This document shows positions 1-5,424 of a stretch of 6,419 nucleotides of DNA, one piece after another. Position numbers and translations under genes: made by a program. Numbering within the stretch: the stretch's first letter is position 1; each line of letters opens with the position of its first letter. Location of the stretch: positions 1 through 6,419 of the forward strand of contig JAUVQR010000090.1 of the NCBI GenBank assembly GCA_030598065.1, in the 5' to 3' direction. This stretch comes from Planctomycetota bacterium (GTDB lineage Bacteria > Planctomycetota > Brocadiia > Brocadiales > Bathyanammoxibiaceae). Under the pieces are notes generated by a model that was given only the letters and a program-made list of their open reading frames with translations, was not told the origin of the DNA and did not search any database.

Positions 1-15
1 TGCCCCAACACATTG

Positions 16-43
16 CAGTATACTGTGACACGTAGCGACACGT
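16..43. promoter_or_regulatory. Operator-like palindrome plus tandem repeat upstream of a promoter
   Basis: A perfect 10-bp palindrome, CAGTATACTG (16-25), runs directly into two copies of GNGACACGT (25-33 and 35-43). The copies match at 8 of 9 positions and lie exactly 10 bp apart, one helical turn. The cluster ends 14 bp before the -35 hexamer at 58, the position expected of an activator or UP-type site. That it binds a protein is inference; no known operator is recognised. The left neighbour is outside the window, so this could also be the tail of another gene's intergenic region. Confidence 0.3.
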
Positions 44-57
44 GCGCTTTTATGCGA

Positions 58-86
58 TTGACACCCTCTGCAATTGGCCTTATCAT
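58..86 (+). promoter_or_regulatory. Near-consensus sigma-70 promoter (distal ubiX promoter)
   Basis: A perfect -35 hexamer TTGACA (58-63) is separated by an optimal 17 bp from TATCAT (81-86), which matches the TATAAT consensus at 5 of 6 positions. Transcription would start near 93 and run through the inverted repeat at 119-200 before reaching ubiX at 313, leaving a leader of about 220 nt. It could equally drive a short non-coding transcript ending in the repeat. The match is seen in the sequence; activity is inferred. Confidence 0.5.
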
Positions 87-118
87 TATCTAGAGACCCT
101 GAAAGTCCTGCGCAATTG

Positions 119-200
119 TCATTCTGAAGGGGCGTAGCGACTGAAGAATCTAGATTCTTCGCTGCCCCTTCGCTTTGCTCAGGGCTTCGGCTCAGAAGGA
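119..200. repeat. Imperfect inverted repeat with 18-bp perfect palindromic core (MITE/REP-like)
   Basis: The core GAAGAATCTAGATTCTTC (143-160) is a perfect 18-bp palindrome. The arms continue outward with small bulges: GAAGGGGC (126-133) pairs with GCCCCTTC (162-169), AGCGA in the left arm answers CGCT in the right, and the ends TCATTCTGA (119-127) and TCAGAAGGA (192-200) are inverted with one mismatch. The right arm also holds two GCTCAG copies (177-182 and 190-195). From memory, short intergenic repeats starting TCATTCTGA and containing GAAGAATCT are dispersed in many environmental bacterial genomes, which suggests a non-autonomous mobile repeat. Only one copy is in this window, so dispersal is inference. 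There is no coding capacity. As RNA it would fold into a long stem. Confidence 0.7.
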
Positions 201-204
201 CATA

Positions 205-213
205 TGGTATAAT
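205..213 (+). promoter_or_regulatory. Extended -10 promoter element (proximal ubiX promoter)
   Basis: A perfect TATAAT (208-213) is preceded by TGG (205-207), giving the TGn extended -10 motif that can substitute for a -35 box. No good -35 hexamer lies 16-18 bp upstream, where the right arm of the inverted repeat sits. Transcription would start around 220 and give a leader of about 90 nt before the ubiX TTG. The element begins only 5 bp beyond the repeat's edge. Confidence 0.5.
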
Positions 214-229
214 GTGGTGGTTTTCTTTA

Positions 230-281
230 GAGACCTCTTTTGAGCAGTCTCCATTAACAGAGTTGAGGGTAACTTGACCCT
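230..281 (+). other. Two small hairpins in the ubiX 5' leader
   Basis: Hairpin one (230-251) pairs GAGACCTC with GAG and GTCTC around a TTTT loop, with a two-base CA bulge. Hairpin two (266-281) pairs AGGGT with ACCCT around a 6-nt loop. Neither is followed by a U-tract, so they are not intrinsic terminators. They lie between the proximal promoter and the ribosome binding site at 299-304. No known riboswitch class is recognised. They may be no more than chance leader structure. Confidence 0.25.
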
Positions 282-298
282 ATAACAAACAGTCTTTG

Positions 299-304
299 AA
301 AGGA
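299..304 (+). promoter_or_regulatory. Ribosome binding site fixing the TTG start of ubiX
   Basis: AAAGGA lies 8 nt before TTG at 313. The same frame is closed upstream by TAA at 283-285, with no ATG or GTG between, and the first in-frame ATG is codon 15, already past the GASG flavin motif. TTG at 313 is therefore the only workable start. Confidence 0.75.
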
Positions 305-312
305 TTCTTGGG

Positions 313-942
313 TTGGAAGACAACGTCGTAGTCGCTATTACCGGCGCAAGCGGGATGGCGTATGCCCGCAGGCTGTTACGGGTCTTATGCGATAAAGGCA
401 TACAGGTCCATCTCAGCATGTCCGAGGCGGCGCTTATCGTCATACGGCAGGAGCTGGGCCTTGAACTGGATATAGACGACCCCGATATAGACGCGCTTGT
501 GGGCAGGGCGAACTGCCCCGTATGGTATTACAAGGTCAACCAGCTTGACGCGCCTCTGGCCTCAGGCGGCAGTTTTCCGCCCGGTGGCATGATTATTGCC
601 CCGTGCAGTATGAACACCCTTAACGCCGTCGCAGGCGGCCTGGCGATGAACCTTATCCAGCGTGCGGCCAGCGTCGCCCTGAAGGAGGGTCGTAAGCTGG
701 TGGTGGTGCCCAGAGAGACGCCGCTCACGTCCATACACCTTGAAAACATGCTGAGGCTCTCGAGGGCCGGCGCCTGTGTACTGCCGGCCATGCCGGGGTT
801 TTATCACTACCCCGAAGGAATAGACGACATCGTTGACTTCATGGTCGCAAAGATGCTGAACTCTCTCGGCATAGAACACAACCTGCTCGTGCCGAAGGAA
901 AAAGACCTGCCGCCCTACCTCAAATACACACACGGAGAGTAG
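313..942 (+). CDS. ubiX: UbiX/Pad1-type flavin prenyltransferase
   Basis: This 209-residue flavoprotein would attach a dimethylallyl group to FMN, making the prenyl-FMN cofactor for UbiD-type decarboxylases in quinone synthesis (ubiquinone, or futalosine-route menaquinone, where the homologue is called MqnM) or aromatic acid metabolism. Visible signatures are the Rossmann-like start ITGASG (9-14), ASGG (83-86), PCSMNTL (97-103), the run RAASVALKEGR (117-127), RETPL (134-138), HLENM (142-146) and PGFYHYP (161-167). Length is normal for the family. Compared from memory with the Pseudomonas enzyme, Glu47, Lys124, Arg134, Glu135 and Tyr164 are conserved, but Trp84 aligns with Leu78, phosphate-binding Arg185 with Lys180, and the C-terminal RW motif (Trp200) is absent. 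No UbiD gene lies nearby. The gene starts with TTG and appears to be transcribed alone. The family is secure; the exact decarboxylase partner is unknown. Confidence 0.93.
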   Translation: MEDNVVVAITGASGMAYARRLLRVLCDKGIQVHLSMSEAALIVIRQELGLELDIDDPDIDALVGRANCPVWYYKVNQLDAPLASGGSFPPGGMIIAPCSMNTLNAVAGGLAMNLIQRAASVALKEGRKLVVVPRETPLTSIHLENMLRLSRAGACVLPAMPGFYHYPEGIDDIVDFMVAKMLNSLGIEHNLLVPKEKDLPPYLKYTHGE

Positions 943-963
943 GGTTTCTTGCCACAGACCCCT

Positions 964-982
964 TATCGGGCGGGCACCGATA
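964..982 (+). terminator. Weak hairpin downstream of ubiX
   Basis: TATCGG (964-969) and CCGATA (977-982) form a 6-bp stem with a 7-nt loop, 21 bp after the ubiX stop. The T-rich stretch (TTTT, 995-998) starts 12 nt later, too far for a classical intrinsic terminator. It may be a weak or factor-assisted 3' end for ubiX. Confidence 0.25.
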
Positions 983-1003
983 CTTACCTCCCCGTTTTAC
1001 TTC

Positions 1004-1031
1004 TTGCCCGGCGCCTTAATTTCATTATAAT
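1004..1031 (+). promoter_or_regulatory. Sigma-70-type promoter of the sppA-cysS operon
   Basis: TTGCCC (1004-1009, 4 of 6 consensus bases) is followed after 16 bp by a perfect TATAAT (1026-1031). A start near 1038 would give a leader of about 30 nt ending in the ribosome binding site AGGAGA (1058-1063), 6 nt before the sppA ATG. The placement supports independent transcription of sppA from ubiX. Confidence 0.55.
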
Positions 1032-1069
1032 CAGGAAATTCTGTCGTTTGATCCACCAGGAGAATCAAC

Positions 1070-2116
1070 ATGGATAACCAGCAGTCGCAAAAAAGTGGTA
1101 GAGGGATAGGTTTTTGGGCGTCCGCCTCAGTTGCCGTATTTTTCTTTCTGTCTACCTTCTTACTCTTGATAATGATACTGGGCAGCCTTACATCCCTGAA
1201 ATCGGTCATCACGGGGGGACCGGCTGCCGATGGGGATTACACGGAGGAATTGGTAGAGGGAAGCGGAGAGAAGAAGATAGCCCTGATAACGGTAGAGGGG
1301 GTTATAACCTCCTCGTCAACCACATTGTTCTCTGACAAGTCAACGACGGCAGAAGAATTCAAGAAACAGCTGGAGTATATTAAAAAGGACAGCCAGGTGA
1401 AAGCCGTCCTGTTACAGATTGAAAGCCCGGGAGGGGGAATAACTCCGAGCGACATAATATACAACGAGCTCCTGAGATACAAAGAAGAAAGCGGTAACAA
1501 GGTGGTGGTGTTGATGGGTGACGTAGCCGCATCCGGTGGCTATTATATCGCGGTTGCCGCCGATAAAATCATAGCGCATCCAACCACTATAACCGGCAGC
1601 ATAGGCGTGATAATGCCGCTTGTAAACGTATCGGAACTTATAAGCAAGTACGGCATAGAGGACAAGTCGATAACCTCGGGGGACATGAAGGACTTAGGTT
1701 CGCCCATGCGGCCCATGCGTCCGGAGGAGAAGGCGGTGCTTGAGGGGATAATCCAGGAGATGTACGAGAGATTCGTCTCCGTCATAGCCACCGGCAGGAA
1801 CATGCCCGTAGACGAGGTAAAGAAACTGGCCGACGGCCGGATATACACCGCCCAACAGGCCGTGGACAACGGCCTGGTGGACCGGTTAGGCTATCTCTCA
1901 GACGCGATAGAGCAGTCAAAGGAGCTTGCCGAAATCGACGAGGCCAAGGTCATAAGATATAAGAGACGGTGGGGCCTGGGAGACCTGCTGAACGTCGCGC
2001 GGGGCATCTCCCCGCCGGGCGTCCGGCAGCTTCTTGAGTGGCCTGTCATGGACTCCCCCAGGCTCATGTACCTGTGGCTGCCGGGATTCACGCAGGGCAT
2101 CATGGCCCACCGGTAA
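1070..2116 (+). CDS. sppA: Signal peptide peptidase SppA, 36-kDa type (family S49)
   Basis: A membrane-anchored serine protease that degrades signal peptides left after secretion. The 348-residue length fits the short, single-domain SppA of the Bacillus type rather than the duplicated 67-kDa E. coli form. One hydrophobic segment (about residues 15-40) forms an N-terminal membrane anchor, placing the catalytic domain outside the cytoplasmic membrane. The S49 core follows: VEGVI (75-79), IESPGGG (117-123), GDVAASGGYYIA (150-161), and TGSIGVI (175-181). The nucleophile is Ser155 and the general base Lys207 (SGDMKD, 203-208). Their spacing of 52 residues equals that of Ser147 and Lys199 in Bacillus subtilis SppA, the known Ser-Lys dyad. 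The ATG has a good AGGAGA site. cysS follows 30 bp downstream with no terminator between, so the two are probably co-transcribed, though no functional link is evident. Confidence 0.95.
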   Translation: MDNQQSQKSGRGIGFWASASVAVFFFLSTFLLLIMILGSLTSLKSVITGGPAADGDYTEELVEGSGEKKIALITVEGVITSSSTTLFSDKSTTAEEFKKQLEYIKKDSQVKAVLLQIESPGGGITPSDIIYNELLRYKEESGNKVVVLMGDVAASGGYYIAVAADKIIAHPTTITGSIGVIMPLVNVSELISKYGIEDKSITSGDMKDLGSPMRPMRPEEKAVLEGIIQEMYERFVSVIATGRNMPVDEVKKLADGRIYTAQQAVDNGLVDRLGYLSDAIEQSKELAEIDEAKVIRYKRRWGLGDLLNVARGISPPGVRQLLEWPVMDSPRLMYLWLPGFTQGIMAHR

Positions 2117-2146
2117 ATAGAGCAGGTTACGTATCAAGGATTAACA

Positions 2147-3607
2147 ATGACTCTTAAGGTATACAATACACTCACAAGAGAGAAGTCTGAGTTCAAGCCG
2201 ATTCACCCGAGAATGGTGGGTATCTACGTTTGCGGCCCAACGGTATATGACCACCCCCATCTGGGACACGCCAAGAGCTACGTCAGCTTTGACGTCATTG
2301 TCCGCTATCTCAGATATCTTGAGTACAAAGTACGTTACGTACAGAACATCACGGACGTGGGCCATCTGACCGATAACGCCGACCAGGGTACGGATAAAAT
2401 AGAAGAACGTGCGCGGCTTGAACGCGTGGAGCCCATGGAGCTGGTAGAGAAGTACATGAAGAGTTACTTCGATGACATGGACACCCTCGGTGTGTTGAGG
2501 GCTGACATAGCCCCCAGGGCCACCGGACACATCCCGGAGCAGATAGAGCTGGTGGAAAAGCTTCTCGATAAAGGCGTCGCGTATCAGGCCGGAGGCTCCG
2601 TGTACTTCGACGTGAACAAGTTCAAGCCCTACGGAAAGCTCTCCGGCAGACGGCTTGACGACCTACAGGCATCGGTGCGTCTGGAGCCTAACCCCGACAA
2701 ACGTTATCCCCTTGACTTCGCCCTGTGGAAGAAGGCGGAGGCGAGCCACATTATGCGATGGAAGAGCCCGTGGGGTGAAGGCTTTCCGGGATGGCACCTG
2801 GAGTGCTCCGCCATGTCGATGAAATACCTGGGAGAATCTTTCGACATCCACGGCGGAGGGCTTGAGAACGTGTTCCCCCACCACGAATGCGAGATTGCCC
2901 AGAGCGAGGCGGCAAACGACAGGCCCTTCGCGGGGTGCTGGATGCACAACAACATGGTGACCGTGGGCGGGCAGAAGATGGGCAAGTCCCTGGGCAACTT
3001 CGTCACACTGAAGGCGGCGTTTGCCACGCACAACCCCCAGGTGATACGCTTCTTCATACTCAATTCGCACTACCGCAGCCCTCTGGACTACAGCGACAAC
3101 GCCCTTGACGCCGCGGCCGCCGGGCTGGAGCACCTGCTCATCCCCGTAGCGGCGGTGAAGGAGCGTCTCAGACACGCAAATGAAAAGCCTGCGGAAGAAA
3201 CTATACTGAAGAAGGTGGAAGAATGCAAGAAACGCTTCATAGAGGCCATGGACGACGACTTTAACACGGCGGAGGGGCTGGGCACCTTGTTCCAGTTCTC
3301 CAGAGAGGTCAATACAATCCTGAATTCAGGACAGGAGATAAGCCTCAAAGCGCTTCAAGAGATAGACGCCCTCTACAAGACCTTCGGGGGTGACGTGCTG
3401 GGTGTAATTACCGAGCGACCGCAGCAAAAGACCGGCGACGACGCAAGGGGGGAAGAGGCGCTGATAAAGGTGCTGGTAGATACCAGAGAAAACCTCCGCA
3501 AGGCCGAGCAGTGGCAACTGGCAGACCAGGTCAGAGACAAGATTGCCGAACTGGGAATCATCCTGGAAGACACCTCCGAAGGGGTAAAGTGGAGGAGGAA
3601 GCTGTAG
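2147..3607 (+). CDS. cysS: Cysteinyl-tRNA synthetase
   Basis: A cytoplasmic class I aminoacyl-tRNA synthetase that charges tRNA-Cys with cysteine. At 486 residues it is full length (E. coli 461). The Rossmann catalytic domain carries the HIGH signature as HLGH (38-41) and the KMSKS loop as KMGKS (277-281), with Gly in place of the first Ser. The four zinc ligands that select cysteine are all present: Cys29 (YVCGPTVYD), Cys220 (GWHLECSAM), His245 and Glu249 (FPHHECEIAQSE). Their spacing matches E. coli Cys209, His234 and Glu238. The DALR-type helical domain follows (about 315-425, containing DDDFNTAEGL), then a C-terminal anticodon-binding region ending at TSEGVKWRRKL. The site AAGGA (2136-2140) lies 6 nt before the ATG. 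It is probably the second gene of an sppA-cysS transcript, and its stop lies 28 bp from the convergent hydrolase gene. Confidence 0.98.
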   Translation: MTLKVYNTLTREKSEFKPIHPRMVGIYVCGPTVYDHPHLGHAKSYVSFDVIVRYLRYLEYKVRYVQNITDVGHLTDNADQGTDKIEERARLERVEPMELVEKYMKSYFDDMDTLGVLRADIAPRATGHIPEQIELVEKLLDKGVAYQAGGSVYFDVNKFKPYGKLSGRRLDDLQASVRLEPNPDKRYPLDFALWKKAEASHIMRWKSPWGEGFPGWHLECSAMSMKYLGESFDIHGGGLENVFPHHECEIAQSEAANDRPFAGCWMHNNMVTVGGQKMGKSLGNFVTLKAAFATHNPQVIRFFILNSHYRSPLDYSDNALDAAAAGLEHLLIPVAAVKERLRHANEKPAEETILKKVEECKKRFIEAMDDDFNTAEGLGTLFQFSREVNTILNSGQEISLKALQEIDALYKTFGGDVLGVITERPQQKTGDDARGEEALIKVLVDTRENLRKAEQWQLADQVRDKIAELGIILEDTSEGVKWRRKL

Positions 3608-3635
3608 AAGAATAACGGGGCTTTTTGACCTGCCG

Positions 3636-4619
3636 CTACGCCTCTTTTACAAACCTGCAAACGTCGTTGAAGACGTCGCTTATGAAGAAATACACGCTGT
3701 AGTGCGCGCACGGGTACCACTTTATCTGCGGCCTGCCCAGGTGCTCCCACAGTTGTCGCGTATACACGGTAGGGATTACCTGGTCGTATTTGCCGTTTAT
3801 CATCAGTATCTTGTTCTTACCTACCTTGCACGGCAGAAGGCCGGGGTTGATAATCTGCCACGCCTCTTCAAGTTCCTGGCGGGATAATCCGGCAAGCTCA
3901 ATATCGCCGCGTATATAATTGGTCAAAAGGCCGTCCATGACTATGCCGGCGGGGCTGCCCCCCGCAAAGGCGGATACGCCGAAGCCGAACCTGTCCTCCG
4001 CGGACATGGCTATATGCGCGATTACGCCGCCCAGGCTGATACCGTAGATGCCTATAACGTCGGCCTGTTCCTTCAAAAAATTGGCGATGTATCGTATTTC
4101 CATGATGGTCTGCCTGACGGCCTCTATCGTCCTGTCAACGTTACCGGAGAGGAAATACTCACCGCTCCACGTCCCTTCCGGCGCCCTCTCCATATGATAC
4201 GGCAGGGTGACCAACACCGAGCTTATACCGTGCCTCGCCAGCTCTTCACACAGGGTTTTTTCCACGTCCTTCTTTGTACGCCCCCATCCGTGCAAAATAA
4301 TCAGGCTCTTCAGGGCCTTATCCGCCTTGTAATACTCCAGGTACATCTTGTTGTTTTGTTCATATCCGGAGGGGTAACACGTCTCACATTGCAGTTTATA
4401 GAGCTTGTAGCCCTCGGTCTCGGACACGAGCCGGTTTGAGAACTGAGGTACACCGTCAGGCCTTGTGTAAAACAGCTCCGGTCGACTTATGTATTCTTCC
4501 CTCGTATACCGTTCAAAACTCTTGACAGTAGGCTTCTGGGGTTCCGGGCTTTTCTTCAGCGGCCTCCACCAGGCCATAACCCTGTCAAACGTCTGCATGA
4601 ATATTCTTGTCGCGACCAC
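3636..4619 (-). CDS. Alpha/beta hydrolase of unknown substrate
   Basis: A 327-residue protein with a canonical alpha/beta hydrolase fold and a complete catalytic set. The oxyanion-strand motif is LHGWG (109-113), the nucleophile elbow is GISLGG with Ser195, the acid is Asp279 (NGKYDQVIP), and the base is His306 (CAHYSVYFF). The arrangement suits an esterase, lipase or peptidase of the DLH/acyl-hydrolase type, but the substrate cannot be read from the sequence. Residues 1-100 precede the fold: there is no clear signal peptide, a basic Pro-rich stretch (18-34), and a strand-rich segment with two Cys (CETC, 78-81) before the LIILHGW strand. A cytoplasmic location is likely. It is transcribed from the other strand to cysS, and an intrinsic terminator (4663-4696) separates it from the transaldolase upstream, so it is probably monocistronic. 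Translation starts at GTG 4619; an in-frame ATG at codon 8 (4598) is possible but has no ribosome binding site. Confidence 0.85.
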   Translation of the reverse strand: MVATRIFMQTFDRVMAWWRPLKKSPEPQKPTVKSFERYTREEYISRPELFYTRPDGVPQFSNRLVSETEGYKLYKLQCETCYPSGYEQNNKMYLEYYKADKALKSLIILHGWGRTKKDVEKTLCEELARHGISSVLVTLPYHMERAPEGTWSGEYFLSGNVDRTIEAVRQTIMEIRYIANFLKEQADVIGIYGISLGGVIAHIAMSAEDRFGFGVSAFAGGSPAGIVMDGLLTNYIRGDIELAGLSRQELEEAWQIINPGLLPCKVGKNKILMINGKYDQVIPTVYTRQLWEHLGRPQIKWYPCAHYSVYFFISDVFNDVCRFVKEA

Positions 4620-4628
4620 GGGCGTATA

Positions 4629-4633
4629 CCCCT
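4629..4633 (-). promoter_or_regulatory. Ribosome binding site supporting the GTG start of the hydrolase
   Basis: Read on the minus strand, AGGGG lies 9 nt before the GTG at 4619. The alternative ATG at 4598 has only AT- and GC-mixed sequence without a purine-rich site at the right distance. This favours GTG moderately. Confidence 0.5.
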
Positions 4634-4662
4634 GATATCAGATTTATTTAAATGACGAAGGC

Positions 4663-4696
4663 AAAAAAAAATAGGGCAGTCTAAGAGACTGCCCTA
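4663..4696 (-). terminator. Intrinsic terminator of the holA-transaldolase operon
   Basis: TAGGGCAGTCT (4672-4682) and AGACTGCCCTA (4686-4696) form a perfect 11-bp stem around a 3-nt loop. On the minus strand this hairpin is followed at once by nine T (4671-4663), a textbook Rho-independent terminator. It lies 28 bp after the transaldolase stop and 43 bp before the hydrolase start, so read-through into the hydrolase should be low. The plus strand has no T-tract after the stem, so it should act in one direction only. Confidence 0.95.
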
Positions 4697-4724
4697 CTAA
4701 CCTTTGCTACTCTTATAGGTCTTA

Positions 4725-5399
4725 TTATACCTTCGCCAGGGTCTTGGCCCTTTCTTCTTTCGGCACCTTCTCCCAGTCTGCCAGGAACTGCTTTACGCCG
4801 GCGTCGGTGAGCGGGTGCTGAACCAGCTTATTGAAGACCACGAACGGTATTGTGGCGACATCCGCCCCGATAAGCGCCGCGTCGCGCACATGGATGGGGT
4901 GCCGTATGCTGGCCACTATAATCTCGGTCTTGAACCCGTAGTTGTCATAAATGGTGCGTATCTCCTCAACCAGGTCCATGCCGTTCTGGCCCCTGTCGTC
5001 GATCCGCCCCACAAACGGGCTGACGTAGGCCGCTCCGGCCTTCGCGGCGAGGAGGGCCTGATTCGGCGAGAAACACAGGGTCAGGTTGACCTTTATCCCT
5101 TCCCCGGCCAGTCGCTTTGTGGCCTTCATGCCGTCTTTGGTACACGGCAGCTTTACAACCGCGTTGTCCGCCACCTTGGCAAGCTCCCTCGCTTCCTTGA
5201 GCATGTCGTCCACCTCAAGGCTGACAGCCTCAAGGCTTACCGGCCCGTCGACGGTCGAGCATATCTCCTTTACCACTTCCATAAACGGCCGGCCCGTCTT
5301 GGAAACCAGCGTGGGATTTGTCGTAACCCCGTCCAAGATACCGAGGTCGTTGGCCTCTCTTATCTCTTTTATGTCCGCTGTGTCTATGAAGAATTTCAT
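4725..5399 (-). CDS. tal: Small-subunit transaldolase (TalC/FSA family)
   Basis: A 224-residue class I aldolase of the small transaldolase / fructose-6-phosphate aldolase family. It would transfer dihydroxyacetone units between sugar phosphates in the non-oxidative pentose phosphate pathway, in the cytoplasm. The start MKFFIDTAD, GVTTNPTL (24-31), the Schiff-base lysine Lys83 (VVKLP), NLTLCFSPNQA (105-115), SPFVGRIDD (127-135) and ASIRHP (163-168) are all family signatures. Two positions that separate the activities read Glu57 (E. coli FSA has Gln59) and Phe129 (FSA has Tyr131), which points to transaldolase rather than fructose-6-phosphate aldolase. Phosphate-binding Arg132 is present. AGGAG (5410-5414) precedes the ATG by 10 nt. 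holA ends 25 bp upstream, so the two form one operon, closed by the terminator at 4663-4696. Confidence 0.95.
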   Translation of the reverse strand: MKFFIDTADIKEIREANDLGILDGVTTNPTLVSKTGRPFMEVVKEICSTVDGPVSLEAVSLEVDDMLKEARELAKVADNAVVKLPCTKDGMKATKRLAGEGIKVNLTLCFSPNQALLAAKAGAAYVSPFVGRIDDRGQNGMDLVEEIRTIYDNYGFKTEIIVASIRHPIHVRDAALIGADVATIPFVVFNKLVQHPLTDAGVKQFLADWEKVPKEERAKTLAKV

Positions 5400-5424
5400 A
5401 ATTCCGTCTCTCCTAATACAACGT

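Noticed and set aside
91..235. TAGAGACC at 91-98 and 228-235 as target-site duplications of the inverted repeat
   Set aside because: The copies lie 20-27 bp outside the inverted repeat's ends, so they do not abut the element; an 8-bp match is plausible by chance.
192..443. Minus-strand open frame across the ubiX leader and 5' end
   Set aside because: It overlaps the ubiX coding start and promoter, and its translation shows no domain.
943..1069. Possible small gene between ubiX and sppA
   Set aside because: No open frame with a start and ribosome binding site is seen; the gap is explained by a weak hairpin and the sppA promoter.
2663..3175. Open frame of 170 codons antisense to cysS
   Set aside because: It lies wholly opposite the conserved CysRS catalytic core, has no recognisable domain, and its composition follows the codon bias of the opposite strand.
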